Source: Karstenula rhodostoma CBS 690.94
Taxonomy: Eukaryota > Ascomycota > Dothideomycetes > Pleosporales > Didymosphaeriaceae
Assembly: GCA_010093485.1 (NCBI GenBank)
Contig: MU001493.1
Coordinates: 2,530,937 to 2,594,936 of the forward strand
DNA: 64,000 nt
Direction: 5' to 3'
A program made the position numbers and the translations under genes. The notes beneath the pieces are model-generated. The model was given only the letters and a program-made list of their open reading frames with translations, was not told the origin of the DNA and did no database searches. Numbering within the stretch: the first letter of the stretch is position 1; each line of letters starts with the position of its first letter. Shown piece after piece: positions 9,398 to 18,929 of this stretch.

Positions 9398-10093
9398 ATG
9401 GACCCGATCACGTTTTCCGACCTGGACACAACAGACCAACATCTCAACGCCACGGGCACGGTCGAATGCTCCAAGTTTTCGTCCGCCTGTGCCGACTACA
9501 ATCCCATCATCGTCAGCGCCTTGACCCTCGGCGTCTTTTTCCTCGTGGTACTCCTTGTGGTTCTCTTCTACACCGTGTACTCCCACTACAAGATGAAGTC
9601 CGCGCGCCAGCAGCACCAGCGCCGCGCCTCGCAGATCTTACCGCTGTATCTTGGTTCCGGACACGACCTCTCCGCGCAGGGAACTGGCGCAGGCGAGGCT
9701 ATTCAGCTGCGGCGTCTTTCCCGTCACGTGTCGTTTCCTCTGCCTACGCGTGTGCAGCGACAGCGTTCGGACACAGACGGTGGCATTAATCTGGAGGCCC
9801 TGGATGGATCGCCGCGCTCTGTCGGAAGCAACGACACTGTGATCCACCATGATGTGTCGCGCTTTTGGGTATCGCGCCGTGCGGCAGACAACACGACTGT
9901 GGTTCTCTGTGAGCAGGCGTCCTCTGTGGGAAACGACGGCACTGCGGTCCTCCGTGCACTGTCGCGCTCTCGTATACCACGCGCTCCAGTACGCAGCGAG
10001 AGCGTTGATACGCTGCCGCCGTATGAAGAGGTGGAACCTGAGGGCGGGTGGCAGAGGGCGCAGCTTGCTGGAGGGATTGGACGGGCAATTTGA
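9398..10093 (+). CDS. Single-span membrane protein with long cytosolic-type tail, 231 aa
   Basis: I start at the ATG at 9398 because it is the first ATG of the frame that precedes protein-like sequence; upstream codons look like UTR. Residues 1-36 are a short ectodomain with a sequon (Asn17) and two cysteines (24, 31). A strong hydrophobic span covers about 37-61. It is followed directly by S-H-Y-K-M-K-S-A-R, a basic stop-transfer segment, and a 165-residue tail rich in Ser, Arg and Val. Near the C-terminus is L-P-P-Y-E-E-V-E, an LPxY-type motif of the sort bound by WW domains of Rsp5/NEDD4 ligases. No signal peptide, so type III topology is expected. First + strand member of the small membrane-protein cluster. 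Function unknown. Confidence 0.65.
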   Translation: MDPITFSDLDTTDQHLNATGTVECSKFSSACADYNPIIVSALTLGVFFLVVLLVVLFYTVYSHYKMKSARQQHQRRASQILPLYLGSGHDLSAQGTGAGEAIQLRRLSRHVSFPLPTRVQRQRSDTDGGINLEALDGSPRSVGSNDTVIHHDVSRFWVSRRAADNTTVVLCEQASSVGNDGTAVLRALSRSRIPRAPVRSESVDTLPPYEEVEPEGGWQRAQLAGGIGRAI

Positions 10094-10615
10094 GCGTTGG
10101 ACGGATGCGCTTTGGAAGGAATAACGGCATTATGAGAGATAGGTACAGCGGGGTTGCATGTTCATGCGCTCGAGTATTTCATGGTTTTTGCAATCGGGAA
10201 CGGCTATAGGTTTTCCATGCCAATATAGCGTCCCTATGATGCTCATATGTGGACAAGGTATTACGACTGGATGTCAAAGGATAGAGAAGCCAGAAGCTCT
10301 CTGTGTCTGTTACTCTGTTACTAATCAACTTTTCGCACAACTCTTCATACGTGAAAGTGTCGGTACCCACTTCAAGTGCTTGACTCAACTTGGTTCACTT
10401 CAACTTCCCACGCGCCAACAAACGCGGATCACCTTGACTAAGATTCACTGAATTCATTCAAAGCTTTCTCTTTGCCCCCGCATGCAGAAAGAATCGTAGC
10501 ACTAGCGCTGTCTGCCTGAGAAATACCCACATCACAACGAGGTGTTTCTCCCTGTTCCTTCTCTTCAAACTTCGCCCCAGATTTCACCCAGGTACGCTTC
10601 CACCACTGGTCCCCA
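10094..10615. other. Intergenic
   Basis: No gene seen; presumed 3' region of the upstream gene and promoter of the gene starting at 10616. Confidence 0.5.
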
Positions 10616-11130
10616 ATGGCCAACACAACCGCGCCTGTATCGACGACTGCCATCAGCGCGCCTTTCACACCAGCGCCCGAAAACCGCCTTCTCTTTGGCG
10701 GCGCCCTACTTGGCTGGGCCTTCCTCACCGTAACCGTCGTCGGCCTTCTTGTCTTCGGTGCCGTGTGCTACTATATGAGGAAACAGCAGCATTCTCCGAA
10801 CCTGTCGGATGACCAGACTCGGATTAGAGCCAACCTGCAGTCGTAAGTCGAGGTCGAACCTGAAAAATGTGGCAGCGTGCTAACCGTTAAAAAAGACGTC
10901 CTGTTCAAGCTCGTGCAGCAGAAGGGTCTATGAGGGATTCTGAGGGGGGCGTTGAGCTGCGGGAGTTACATCCGGTGCCGCGCGCTGGGGGGACGAATTG
11001 GAAGGGTCCCGCGAATGAGGAGCCGGGATATGAGGATACGATGACGGAACACGAGCGGAGGCGAGCGCATGACAGGTTGGCGGATGGCCAAGATGTGGAC
11101 AGAGATGGTATAATTGGACAAGCGCTATGA
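10616..11130 (+). CDS. Small single-span membrane protein, 153 aa, two exons
   Basis: Exons 10616-10842 and 10896-11130. The intron is clear: GTAAGT donor, GCTAAC branch site and an A-rich AAAAAAG acceptor, 53 nt. Without splicing the frame stops right at the donor, and with splicing it continues smoothly into a charged tail. Residues 1-24 are Thr/Pro-rich with a sequon at Asn3, as in a mucin-like ectodomain. The span is about 27-53, followed by M-R-K-Q-Q-H. The tail (about 100 residues) is acidic/basic mixed, with a motif E-L-R-E-L-H and several Asp/Glu/Arg runs. It shares architecture, but no obvious sequence, with its neighbours. No family recognised. Confidence 0.65.
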
Positions 11131-11921
11131 GCGAGTGTCTGTGGAAGATCTTCTGGCGGAACAAGGCCTATGCGACACCGAATGGGCAAGATTCCAGTTG
11201 ACATGTGGGGATCCCGGAGTCATGGAAGAAAATAGTGAGGCGCCCGCGAGGAGGAGGGAGTGTTGGGGTGATTGGTGGGGTGAGTCACGTGTAACCGTGG
11301 CTCTGGGATTATCGTCGCCTTAACTATCTCAACACTGCTCAACAACCATGGAACAGGACAAATCCAAGGGCAGATGCCGGTTAACAATAAAAAAAGCGCA
11401 CGAGGTGTCACAAAGATCTTATGGGGATCTAGAAGTGAGCATTGAACGAGGGAATACAGTTCCCATCATTGGTTGATCCCGAAAGGACGTGATTTTCAAT
11501 TTGCCAGTTTTGGCCTCTTTTAACCGAAGCATACTCATAGACGCCCAATCTTGTCGCATGATTGTCTTGATCATTACCGTTTACCAAAATATATTGTTGC
11601 TTTGAAAACTCCACCACGGGCAAGGTGATTGTGTCTGACATTCGGCGCACAATGATCGCAGGATATGCTCTTGCTTTCACCCACTGATCTCTCTTGCGAC
11701 TACGTCATGGTCAACATTGTATTTTCACTACATGCGCAAATCTATTGACCCCTATAAACGACATCGACAGTCCACATATTACTATTCCCTCAACCCGAAA
11801 CAGGAACACACACCCTTCTATTATTCTTCACAGCTTCTTCAAACTTGACAGAGAAGCACCACCAAGTGTCTTTTCAATTCAACCAGACAGCACAGCCCGA
11901 ATCATCAACAACAAGCAGAGA
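11131..11921. other. Intergenic with 5' UTR of the next gene
   Basis: A minus-strand frame of 70 codons (ATG at 11641, stop at 11429) is present but has no supporting signal. The last ~100 bp have the A/C-rich character of a fungal 5' UTR leading to the ATG at 11922. Confidence 0.45.
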
Positions 11922-12860
11922 ATGTTTCTATTCATGATTCCACAACAGCCTGAAGGCATGGCGCCACTTCCTATGACCTTCCGCAAGGCTCCAATTCCTG
12001 AAGAAACCCCTGAAATCATTGCCCCGAAGCCGGAAAAGGAGTATCTTTTTTATGAAATCGCCATGCCGGGTTCCTCTACGCATAGCCTTCTGAATCCAGA
12101 CGACGACGACAACCCTGACACCGCCAGCAACATGTACGCAGCCTCAGTTGCATCCAGTCTCGATCTGACTGAGGTCGAGCCACGCACGTTCATGGACATC
12201 GTCGACGATGCCATTCCAGTTCGTACCAAGTACCGCAGGCCTAAGCCTCCACCGCGCAACGGCTCTCCAGATTCTTTCCATGACCTACGCTTTGGTGCGG
12301 AAGTGCTGCCGAACCGACATCACCGTCGCCATCGCTCGCACAGTCAGGTCCCCGTGTCGTTCACCGCAGATAGAGAGCCATGTAGGACCAAGCCCGCGGC
12401 TGATCCTACGCAGGTCACTTGGTCTTATGATAACGACGACTATGGCCGCTACCGGAGGGACAGGCTCATGAGCGATGTGTTAGAGGCCCAGGCTCTTCGT
12501 CGAGAGAATCAACGTCGACGCTCCCACAGCACAAGTGCGCTTTCTTCCGCAAACACTTGGGAAGTCTCGCCCGCTCAGATCGGGATGGATAAGAGTGGGT
12601 TTTCTGAAATCGGTGTCCTGTCTCCGGAGGAGATGTGGCCCGACCTTGTAGGGACGTCTGATACGCAGTCCGGTGGCAAGCCTGAAGATACAGTGACAGA
12701 CCGCCCGAAGAAGGGCATTGTTTCTAGGTTTAAGAAGTTCATTCAGCCGCACGGGAAGAACGACAAGGTTCCCGGAGGTGAGAAAGATGACAAGAAGAAC
12801 CCGAGGACCGGTATGAACATGTTATCTGCTACAATGGGCTACGGGATGGGCCGGTTCTAG
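11922..12860 (+). CDS. Hypothetical soluble Arg/Ser/Pro-rich protein, 312 aa
   Basis: The first good ATG is at 11922, preceded by UTR-like sequence; a second ATG 12 bp downstream is also possible. There is no membrane span, unlike the flanking genes. The protein has an acidic patch near residue 65 (D-D-D-D), then stretches of Arg/His and Ser that look disordered and phosphorylatable. The C-terminal third has a basic amphipathic-looking segment (K-K-G-I-V-S-R-F-K-K-F-I) and a Lys/Asp-rich run, which could bind a membrane surface or an acidic partner. Because it sits inside the cluster of single-span proteins, a peripheral partner of those proteins is conceivable, but that is speculation. No domain recognised. 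Confidence 0.6.
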   Translation: MFLFMIPQQPEGMAPLPMTFRKAPIPEETPEIIAPKPEKEYLFYEIAMPGSSTHSLLNPDDDDNPDTASNMYAASVASSLDLTEVEPRTFMDIVDDAIPVRTKYRRPKPPPRNGSPDSFHDLRFGAEVLPNRHHRRHRSHSQVPVSFTADREPCRTKPAADPTQVTWSYDNDDYGRYRRDRLMSDVLEAQALRRENQRRRSHSTSALSSANTWEVSPAQIGMDKSGFSEIGVLSPEEMWPDLVGTSDTQSGGKPEDTVTDRPKKGIVSRFKKFIQPHGKNDKVPGGEKDDKKNPRTGMNMLSATMGYGMGRF

Positions 12861-13267
12861 TCGGCACGTCCTCAATCCCCCGTGGGTATGTGAGAGCGGG
12901 TCCTATTCTGCCAAGCGAGCTGTAGTAGCCAATAGTCGATGGCTGGCATCGTTTCTTCTCCCATCCCACGGATTTTTAACAGACAGCTTGGTAATCTTGG
13001 CATGCTAGTCAGCCTACAATATTGCAAGGGCATTTATTCAACCAATAAGGATTATGCGAAACTAATTCGCCGTCTCGTGATGTTATGATGTACTCTCTAT
13101 TTTCCATTGACACGTCACGGAGGTGGTGTGTCCAGTCGCTCACAAACACGACCTAACAGTGATGTAATACAATGGCAAACGCGACGTTAGATCATGACTA
13201 GCATTGACCTTTAATCCTTTGACGTTTTCCTTCCATACCCACCACATACACACATTATTTGGAGACC
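12861..13267. other. Intergenic
   Basis: No gene seen; the region is presumably the 3' UTR of the upstream gene and the promoter of the gene starting at 13268. Confidence 0.5.
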
Positions 13268-13501
13268 ATGAAGCTGAGCGTCCTTGTCGTCGTGCTAGTG
13301 GTCATTCCACTAGTCGTCATCTTCGCCGGCCTGTCGACAGCTCTGTGCTTCCGCCGGGATGGAATTGTCGATTCGCGCATCCGCTCACCTTTCGACTGCG
13401 TAACCGATTGTTTCGACGCGCTCTGGTTTTTGATCACGAAGAAGCCTCATGCTGCACGGAGGGAAGATCTGGAGGCCGCTGTGGCGACGACTCGCGACTA
13501 G
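13268..13501 (+). CDS. Very small single-span membrane protein, 77 aa
   Basis: Starting at the ATG at 13268, the protein begins almost immediately with a long hydrophobic run (about residues 3-28, mostly Val, Leu and Ile) that could be a signal anchor. It ends in C-F-R-R, a typical stop-transfer junction. The remaining ~47 residues hold two closely spaced cysteines (D-C-V-T-D-C), a short hydrophobic patch (A-L-W-F-L-I) and a charged end. If the span is cleaved it would be a 50-residue secreted peptide; the RR after the span and lack of a cleavage-site pattern favour an anchor. It is the smallest member of the cluster and lies only 291 bp upstream of the next one. Confidence 0.5.
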   Translation: MKLSVLVVVLVVIPLVVIFAGLSTALCFRRDGIVDSRIRSPFDCVTDCFDALWFLITKKPHAARREDLEAAVATTRD

Positions 13502-13792
13502 TTGATCAAGAGGGGTGTATGTGCGACTTGAGAGGTGGGCTTAGGTGATCGATGCGACAGTTCGGGCATATGAAGATCCACCGTGAGGCCTAACATCATC
13601 ACCAGATTGATTTGCGCAGCATTAACGCTACGTATAGGGATCACTATCAAATTCGAAATCGACGGTTGTCATTGCGGTCCTTCCACCACCACAGCTAGCC
13701 GAGATTGCAGGACATCCGCATATCTTCCCCCATACCCACTTAAATTTGCACGAAACCTCCAATCTTACCGATTTACTCAAAGTAACAACAAA

Positions 13793-14254
13793 ATGTTCTC
13801 CACAAAAGGCGAAAGCTATGCCTTCCTGGCTATTCTCATCGTGGTCATAGTTGTCTCATCAGCCACCACAATAACCTGGGTCATTCTTTTTCGCAATCGG
13901 AACCGGTTGAGCGACAACGCTCCTCCAACAGACAAGGATAACACCATAGGAAGATACTGGCCATTCGAACGCACGCCCAAATCCGACGTCGAGAATGCTA
14001 CACCAAGGATCTCTCCAGGGCAGATCTCCGAGCCCTCCGATGTACGAAGGCTAAATTTAGAGGAGAGACTGGTCGTTGAGTCTTCCGACAAAGAAACGTA
14101 CGCCCAGGCTCAGAGGACTGAGGCGGACAAAACGAGGAGTCTTCGAGTTTTTGGCGTGGTAGATGGGAGTGAGTCCAGTCCACTCACGCAAACGAAGAAG
14201 GGGCGCGTTCATCAGCACAATGAATGGGTTAGGAAACCATTCGCTGAGGTCTAG
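13793..14254 (+). CDS. Small single-span membrane protein, 153 aa
   Basis: The ATG at 13793 follows an A-rich leader (ACAACAAA). Only eight residues precede the span (about 9-33: A-F-L-A-I-L-I-V-V-I and on to V-I-L-F), which ends in R-N-R-N-R. The rest, about 115 residues, is hydrophilic with many Thr, Ser, Glu and Arg and a near-terminal Lys/Arg/His stretch. No cysteine motif, no domain. Topology is probably N-outside with a long cytosolic tail. One exon. It fits the cluster pattern of short outside, one span, basic junction, long tail. Confidence 0.55.
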   Translation: MFSTKGESYAFLAILIVVIVVSSATTITWVILFRNRNRLSDNAPPTDKDNTIGRYWPFERTPKSDVENATPRISPGQISEPSDVRRLNLEERLVVESSDKETYAQAQRTEADKTRSLRVFGVVDGSESSPLTQTKKGRVHQHNEWVRKPFAEV

Positions 14255-14644
14255 GTGGTTTTGGGAGGTTGGCGACTCTGTTAGCAATATATGAATTTGT
14301 CCCTTGCTCGTTTTCTATATGTGAATGGACATTTGCTGCACGGAGCTCGCTGCTAAATGTTTTGGTGTGGGTGGTAGTGTTTCTATGCTGGAATTAGCGG
14401 AGTTCAATTCTTGCATTCCAGCGCTTTGTTATGGCAACAGCTATTGATTGACAAGGACGCGAAACAACATCCCTTGCTGTGGACTGCATCGCCAATGTGC
14501 GTGCTAGACCTGTCTTATTTTGACAACCATCGAGAACAAGAAACTTTACTTCTCAAAACTCAACACAGTGTGCCATCTGTCTCCGCAAATCAATGATGGA
14601 TAGCTGATTACGCAACAAAGCGACCAATCCTTACCCAAGAAAAA
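14255..14644. other. Intergenic
   Basis: No coding frame with support; presumed promoter of the gene starting at 14645. Confidence 0.5.
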
Positions 14645-15196
14645 ATGTTACTCTTAAACCTCGCGTTCATCTCCGCACCTGCTGGCAGCTGCTCCAACTT
14701 GTCATCCTCACATACAGCAACGATTACGGCTCCCAAGATTCGCGACCCCCCCGCAACAAATGATACCCTGCCGGAGAAGGTTCGCAACGAACGATTCCAC
14801 GCGCGAGATATAACCTCCCTTGTTTTTGGCTCTTCTATCCCATCGTTCACGTCACCGAACCAAGACGCAACCACATCAGCCATGTCAACAACCTCATGGA
14901 CTCTCTCCGCTACACCTTCAGTAACATCAACTCCGCTACCAGAGATCTCATATGAACACCACTCCGACGGTTCCGCAATTACGCTCGCGATCCTCGTGTC
15001 GATTATTGGTGGTGCGCTGCTCCTCACGTTGGCAGGGTGGGCATGGCGCAAACAGAAGAACAAGAAGAGCTTCGGCCCAGATCATCATGGCACAGAGCTT
15101 GCAAAACTTAAGATACTGAATGCTGGCAGTGCGCCAAGCGGGGCCAGGCGTCACTATAACAGAGATACGGTGGAACTGGACGCTCGGCCATACTAG
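14645..15196 (+). CDS. Single-span membrane protein with Ser/Thr-rich ectodomain, 183 aa (or 104 aa)
   Basis: Two starts are possible. The ATG at 14645 gives 183 aa with a weakly hydrophobic N-terminus (about 1-12) that might act as a signal peptide. The ATG at 14882 gives 104 aa with the same N-outside layout as the neighbours. Upstream of the span lies a Ser/Thr/Pro-rich stretch (about 65-100) of the kind that is O-mannosylated in fungal surface sensors. The span is about residues 111-134, followed by R-K-Q-K-N-K-K. The tail is short (about 45 residues) with an R-R-H-Y segment near its end. Layout resembles Mid2/Wsc-type wall sensors, without a WSC domain. Family not recognised. Confidence 0.6.
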   Translation: MLLLNLAFISAPAGSCSNLSSSHTATITAPKIRDPPATNDTLPEKVRNERFHARDITSLVFGSSIPSFTSPNQDATTSAMSTTSWTLSATPSVTSTPLPEISYEHHSDGSAITLAILVSIIGGALLLTLAGWAWRKQKNKKSFGPDHHGTELAKLKILNAGSAPSGARRHYNRDTVELDARPY

Positions 15197-15872
15197 CGCT
15201 CTCCTACGGGACAGCGATGTATTTTGCAGCATTAGTTTGGGGTAGCATGCTCCGTTTCGGAATGCTTTTTCTCTTCTTTGTTTATCATACTTTTGGCCTC
15301 TAGCTTTTAGATCCCGCCGCTCTGGGGTCATTCTCCTTTGAGGGAGAGATTGATTCTTGATATCCTCGTGGATATCTCGGCTTAAAAACAAGTGTGTTCC
15401 TTGCAGCTACATAACGCGTATAATGCCATTCAAAAGTTATATACAGAAATTCCTACCTAAAGAATTAAGCAAATGTCTTACTATGAAACGTTCATGATCG
15501 TGGTCTAGTGCCATTTGAGCCAAGGTGGAAACTTGCAGCCCTGGTGTGGAACTTATACAAACAATCTTCTCTCATGACTTTGGTTTCACGTGTATCGGTG
15601 GAGGTCCTGAAGTCTTTAGTGAATCTTGAAATGTAAACACTGCTGTATATGCACTGAAGCATAATACCTCTATGCGCATCCTTGCTTCTTTTTCTTTCAT
15701 ACCCCAACATTATATATTGACAGCATATTGAATTGTGTCCAAAACAATGGCCTTTCTCAGGTGTAGCATCTTTCCATATAAACCAGGACTTCCCCTACAA
15801 AGACGGGCAAAAGATCTGAAGCGCAGGCCACTGCAAAGGAACGAAAACAAGGAACACACAAGCAAGCGCAAA
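15197..15872. other. Intergenic / 5' UTR
   Basis: No gene seen. The frame of the next gene is open upstream of its chosen start (from an ATG at 15747), but that stretch reads as UTR. Confidence 0.5.
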
Positions 15873-16526
15873 ATGTGTTCCAAGTTGCTAAGCTTCTTGA
15901 GCCTACTGGCGCTAGCCGTAATTGTGACCGCTGCGCCCGTTCCTGAAAGCAATGATACTGCGCAGGACGGGAAGTACGCCAAGGACAAAAGCGCTACTCG
16001 TCCAGTACTTTCATACATTCTTGGAGGGGCAGGATGTTTGGTCATTTTAGGCATTATGTTCTTTGCTTGTTGCAAGTACAAGCGTGGCGAGCGTGTACTC
16101 GGCATGCAGAAGAAGCAGCAGGTAACAACCATGCGGGACGCAGATATAGATATTAAGATGAACCGCATGCGTGCTGCAAGCCATCAGCTAGGCAGCCAGC
16201 AGCGTACCCTAGAACCAATCTACGGTACGGCTAATCTATACGGCTGGTCAGGGAAAGCTCCTTCGAAAAATGCGGGACAGGCCTACATGGCTCCAGATCT
16301 GGACAAGCCGTTGCCGCGTCGTCCTATGCACGATCGTGGCCATCGTGAGCATGAGGTGAAGATTCCAGCCCCAGTGGCCCGGCCTTCGCAGCATGCTGGA
16401 AGGAAGCCGGTGCCTGTAGTGTCGATCCCAGTAGTTTATCCGGATCGGGGAGGCTATTATAACATCCCACTCCAGAAGTCGGGCACTGCGGCGCCAGGGG
16501 AGGCGCATGGTCACCGGTACATGTAG
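15873..16526 (+). CDS. Type I single-span membrane protein with signal peptide, 217 aa
   Basis: I choose the ATG at 15873 because it begins a textbook signal peptide (residues 1-20, L-L-S-F-L-S-L-L-A-L-A then T-A-A-P). An earlier in-frame ATG would bury it. The mature ectodomain is only about 24 residues, with a sequon at Asn27. The membrane span is about 45-67, rich in Gly and Cys (A-C-C at its end), and is followed by K-Y-K-R-G-E-R. The 150-residue tail contains several Pro/Arg-rich patches (P-L-P-R-R-P; P-V-P-V-V-S-I-P) that could be SH3-type ligands. It is the only member of the cluster with a clear cleavable signal peptide. Function unknown. Confidence 0.65.
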   Translation: MCSKLLSFLSLLALAVIVTAAPVPESNDTAQDGKYAKDKSATRPVLSYILGGAGCLVILGIMFFACCKYKRGERVLGMQKKQQVTTMRDADIDIKMNRMRAASHQLGSQQRTLEPIYGTANLYGWSGKAPSKNAGQAYMAPDLDKPLPRRPMHDRGHREHEVKIPAPVARPSQHAGRKPVPVVSIPVVYPDRGGYYNIPLQKSGTAAPGEAHGHRYM

Positions 16527-17158
16527 ATTGGTAGCTCCAGCCAGCACAGTACCTTCTCGTTAATCCTTCTGGCCGTTTCTGCAAGTTGACAGGATCATGG
16601 TTCGCGTTGAATCTCGTCACCCCCTGTTTTCACGTTCATAATCTGAATCAATATTTTCCTGATGTTAAGTATACTCCCACTTCCATATTGTAGTCTAAAT
16701 TCTTTGAGAATATCGCCAGATATTTATCAGTACAAAAGGTTTCTGGTGATGTATTACGTGATATTGTATTCACGTGGGGCTGCTGTGGCCACTAAGACCC
16801 ATGTCAGGTTTCAAGACTATTTTTGGTCGTGTCAACCACCCAAACAAAGCATGTCGCGTTTCATGTCGCATTCACATGAAGCGCTTAAACCCGCGCCACC
16901 ATATCTTTTGCGAAAAACCTCCTTTGTCCTCGATCCGCAGCTTTGACGACTTCGAGGGTTCAATAACCAGCAAATGGAAGCACTACCTCCTTGACACCCA
17001 GAAATTTTACGCACACAAATACAGCCGGACTGAGAAGTTTACATTCACATCAGCGTCAGCACGACAAACGTACCAACACCCCGGGCGCGCACGTCGCGGA
17101 CAACACATAATACTCATCACCCGAAACCCAAGACATCAAATCAAAACAGTCCAACAGT
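16527..17158. other. Intergenic / 5' UTR
   Basis: No gene seen; the 3' half is A/C-rich as in a fungal leader before the ATG at 17159. Confidence 0.5.
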
Positions 17159-17449
17159 ATGGCTACGCAAGTACCCACACAGGAGGACCTTACACCGACC
17201 ATCGGGCCGATACCACTCGCCGCATTCATTGCAATGTGCTTTTTCGCACCCTTTCTAGTCTCATTCACAATTTGGCTCTTTTACAAGTACACTATTAAGC
17301 GATGCAAGGATCGAAAGCGCATGGAAGAAGAAGCAGAAACAAAGGGTCCAGAAGCGGACCTAAGTCGCGATGTGGAGATGCAAGTCGCAGGGTTCGTGCA
17401 GGCACCAGCACCTGCCAAAACGAAGATAAGAAAAGAAGAGGTGTGGTGA
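17159..17449 (+). CDS. Small single-span membrane protein, 96 aa
   Basis: The ATG at 17159 follows an A-rich leader. Seventeen mostly polar residues precede the span (about 18-42, Phe- and Ala-rich, ending W-L-F). The junction is Y-K-Y-T-I-K-R-C-K-D-R-K-R, strongly basic. The tail is about 50 residues, first acidic (E-E-E-A-E) and then Pro/Ala/Lys. No signal peptide and no cysteine motif apart from the juxtamembrane Cys, which could be palmitoylated. It shares the Tyr-Lys basic junction with several neighbours. Family not recognised. Confidence 0.55.
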   Translation: MATQVPTQEDLTPTIGPIPLAAFIAMCFFAPFLVSFTIWLFYKYTIKRCKDRKRMEEEAETKGPEADLSRDVEMQVAGFVQAPAPAKTKIRKEEVW

Positions 17450-17791
17450 GGCGAGCCGGAACTTGCGCAAGATAAGAACAACGGAGCGGCTCTCTTGGGA
17501 CATGAGGGCTCGCAGTCGGTTAACGAAGTGCAATTCAATGTTTCACAGGACCGCTGAAGGCAGCCACTCTAGGAACGGCTTCTCTTCATGTTTATACGAT
17601 GAATATTGATTTTGCACGATGATCAGGATGCATAATGTACACCTCACGACACAATGCATCGAGGACTGATCACCTCCATATAAGGCACTCTCGAATTCTT
17701 TCCCCATGATCAATCAACCACTCGAAAAGAGTCAACCAAGCACACACAGCTTTGTAGCAGGAACTACACACTAAAACAAAAGAAAAGAAAG
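17450..17791. other. Intergenic with promoter of the next gene
   Basis: Contains the TATA-like site listed separately. Nothing else recognised. Confidence 0.5.
17679..17684 (+). promoter_or_regulatory. TATA-like box of the gene at 17792
   Basis: TATAAG within CCATATAAGGC, 108 bp upstream of the ATG at 17792, with an A/C-rich leader between them. Confidence 0.4.
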
Positions 17792-18313
17792 ATGGCACCT
17801 TTCTACCCGTACTTCCCCAGCAGCACTGCTCCGCAACCGCCGATTACGACGCGCGAGGTCACATCCCCCCACCCGCACCACCACAACATCACGGAAGCAA
17901 CGCGCAATGGTACACACCATCACGACAGCGGCCTCCCCTGCCCCCATTGTGGACACTACCACGATATCGGCCTCCCTTGCCCACCTGTTAGCACAAACCT
18001 CGCGCTAAACCTACCTGCGCCCGCCTCCGAGCACTGTGACGGCTGCGAGCCTCCAATCCTGCCGGATCTCGCTCCTCCGTCACCGGCCACCAACCACACG
18101 TGTCACAACGGTACGGCGAGGGCTCTGTCCGAGCTCAGCCAGGCTCAGGTCGAAGGCCCAGGCTATCACTCAAGGGCGACCGGAAGGACGCTTATGGTGG
18201 TGTTGTTTGTGGCCGGGGCTGCGGTAGCGCTGGGCGCGGTGTACTGTGTTGGGAGGGCGTGCTGGAAGTATAAGATGCGCAGGGCAGAGAAGCTGCGCGT
18301 GACGAGTGTATAG
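17792..18313 (+). CDS. Single-span membrane protein with His/Cys-rich ectodomain, 173 aa
   Basis: The ATG at 17792 follows an A-rich leader and a TATA-like box. Unlike its neighbours the ectodomain is long (about 1-130) and the tail short. The ectodomain has four sequons (Asn32, 39, 101, 106), a run of histidines and two copies of H-D-x-G-L-P-C-P (about 44-51 and 57-64) flanking C-G-H-Y-H, followed by C-D-G-C. This His/Cys density suggests metal binding. The span is about 133-154 and is followed by C-W-K-Y-K-M-R-R-A-E-K-L-R and a few residues. There is no N-terminal signal peptide, so insertion would rely on the C-terminal span with N outside. A surface copper or zinc scavenger is one guess. 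Confidence 0.6.
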   Translation: MAPFYPYFPSSTAPQPPITTREVTSPHPHHHNITEATRNGTHHHDSGLPCPHCGHYHDIGLPCPPVSTNLALNLPAPASEHCDGCEPPILPDLAPPSPATNHTCHNGTARALSELSQAQVEGPGYHSRATGRTLMVVLFVAGAAVALGAVYCVGRACWKYKMRRAEKLRVTSV

Positions 18314-18929
18314 GGAAGGAGAGGGGGCTTTGATGCTGGTCGTTGAAGCCCGGAGGTGAGTTGGTTTCTCAACGCTGGTCGTTGGATTCGTTTAGTGTAA
18401 TGCAAATTTTGATCGTTTCAAGGGTTTCCCATCAGTGATATTTGCTTGAAGAACATGTGTGATTGAATGTACATGAATGGATCAAGATATCTGTAGCGAA
18501 GGATTAGTGGGTCGCATGCGAGACAACGAGGTCCCTAATAACGACAAGAACATGATTCCTTCTACAGACGATGAGGCCGAGAGCTGATCGATCCAGTGAT
18601 CCAACTAGGTTCCAGTCTTGTGGCGGTAATTCGCCTTGCGCATTACACGGTAGTAGACGATATCTTCCTAAAGGAGCTCTCGCACACCCTGTTCAGTGGC
18701 CCGGATGTCCATGGACAAATACTTCGCCCGACAAAATTACAACAACAGGACTCCAAAATATCTCTCCACGTTCTAATTCATACTATAGCCAAGATAATAA
18801 TCATTATGTGCTTTCCTTTTATGTGAGCCATTCAAATAAAAATGCCTCACATACCCCGCCATTTCCTGCTCTCCTATGAGATTGACCTCACGCCTTGATA
18901 TCACATCTTTCCCATTCGTCACCGAGAGT
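18314..18929. other. Convergent 3' region
   Basis: The region between the + strand membrane-protein gene and the minus-strand AT-hook gene holds only 3' UTR-like, AT-richer sequence. Confidence 0.5.

Noticed and set aside
11429..11641. Minus-strand 70-codon ORF
   Set aside because: ATG present but no motif, no splice or UTR signal, and in the promoter area of the next gene; left uncalled.
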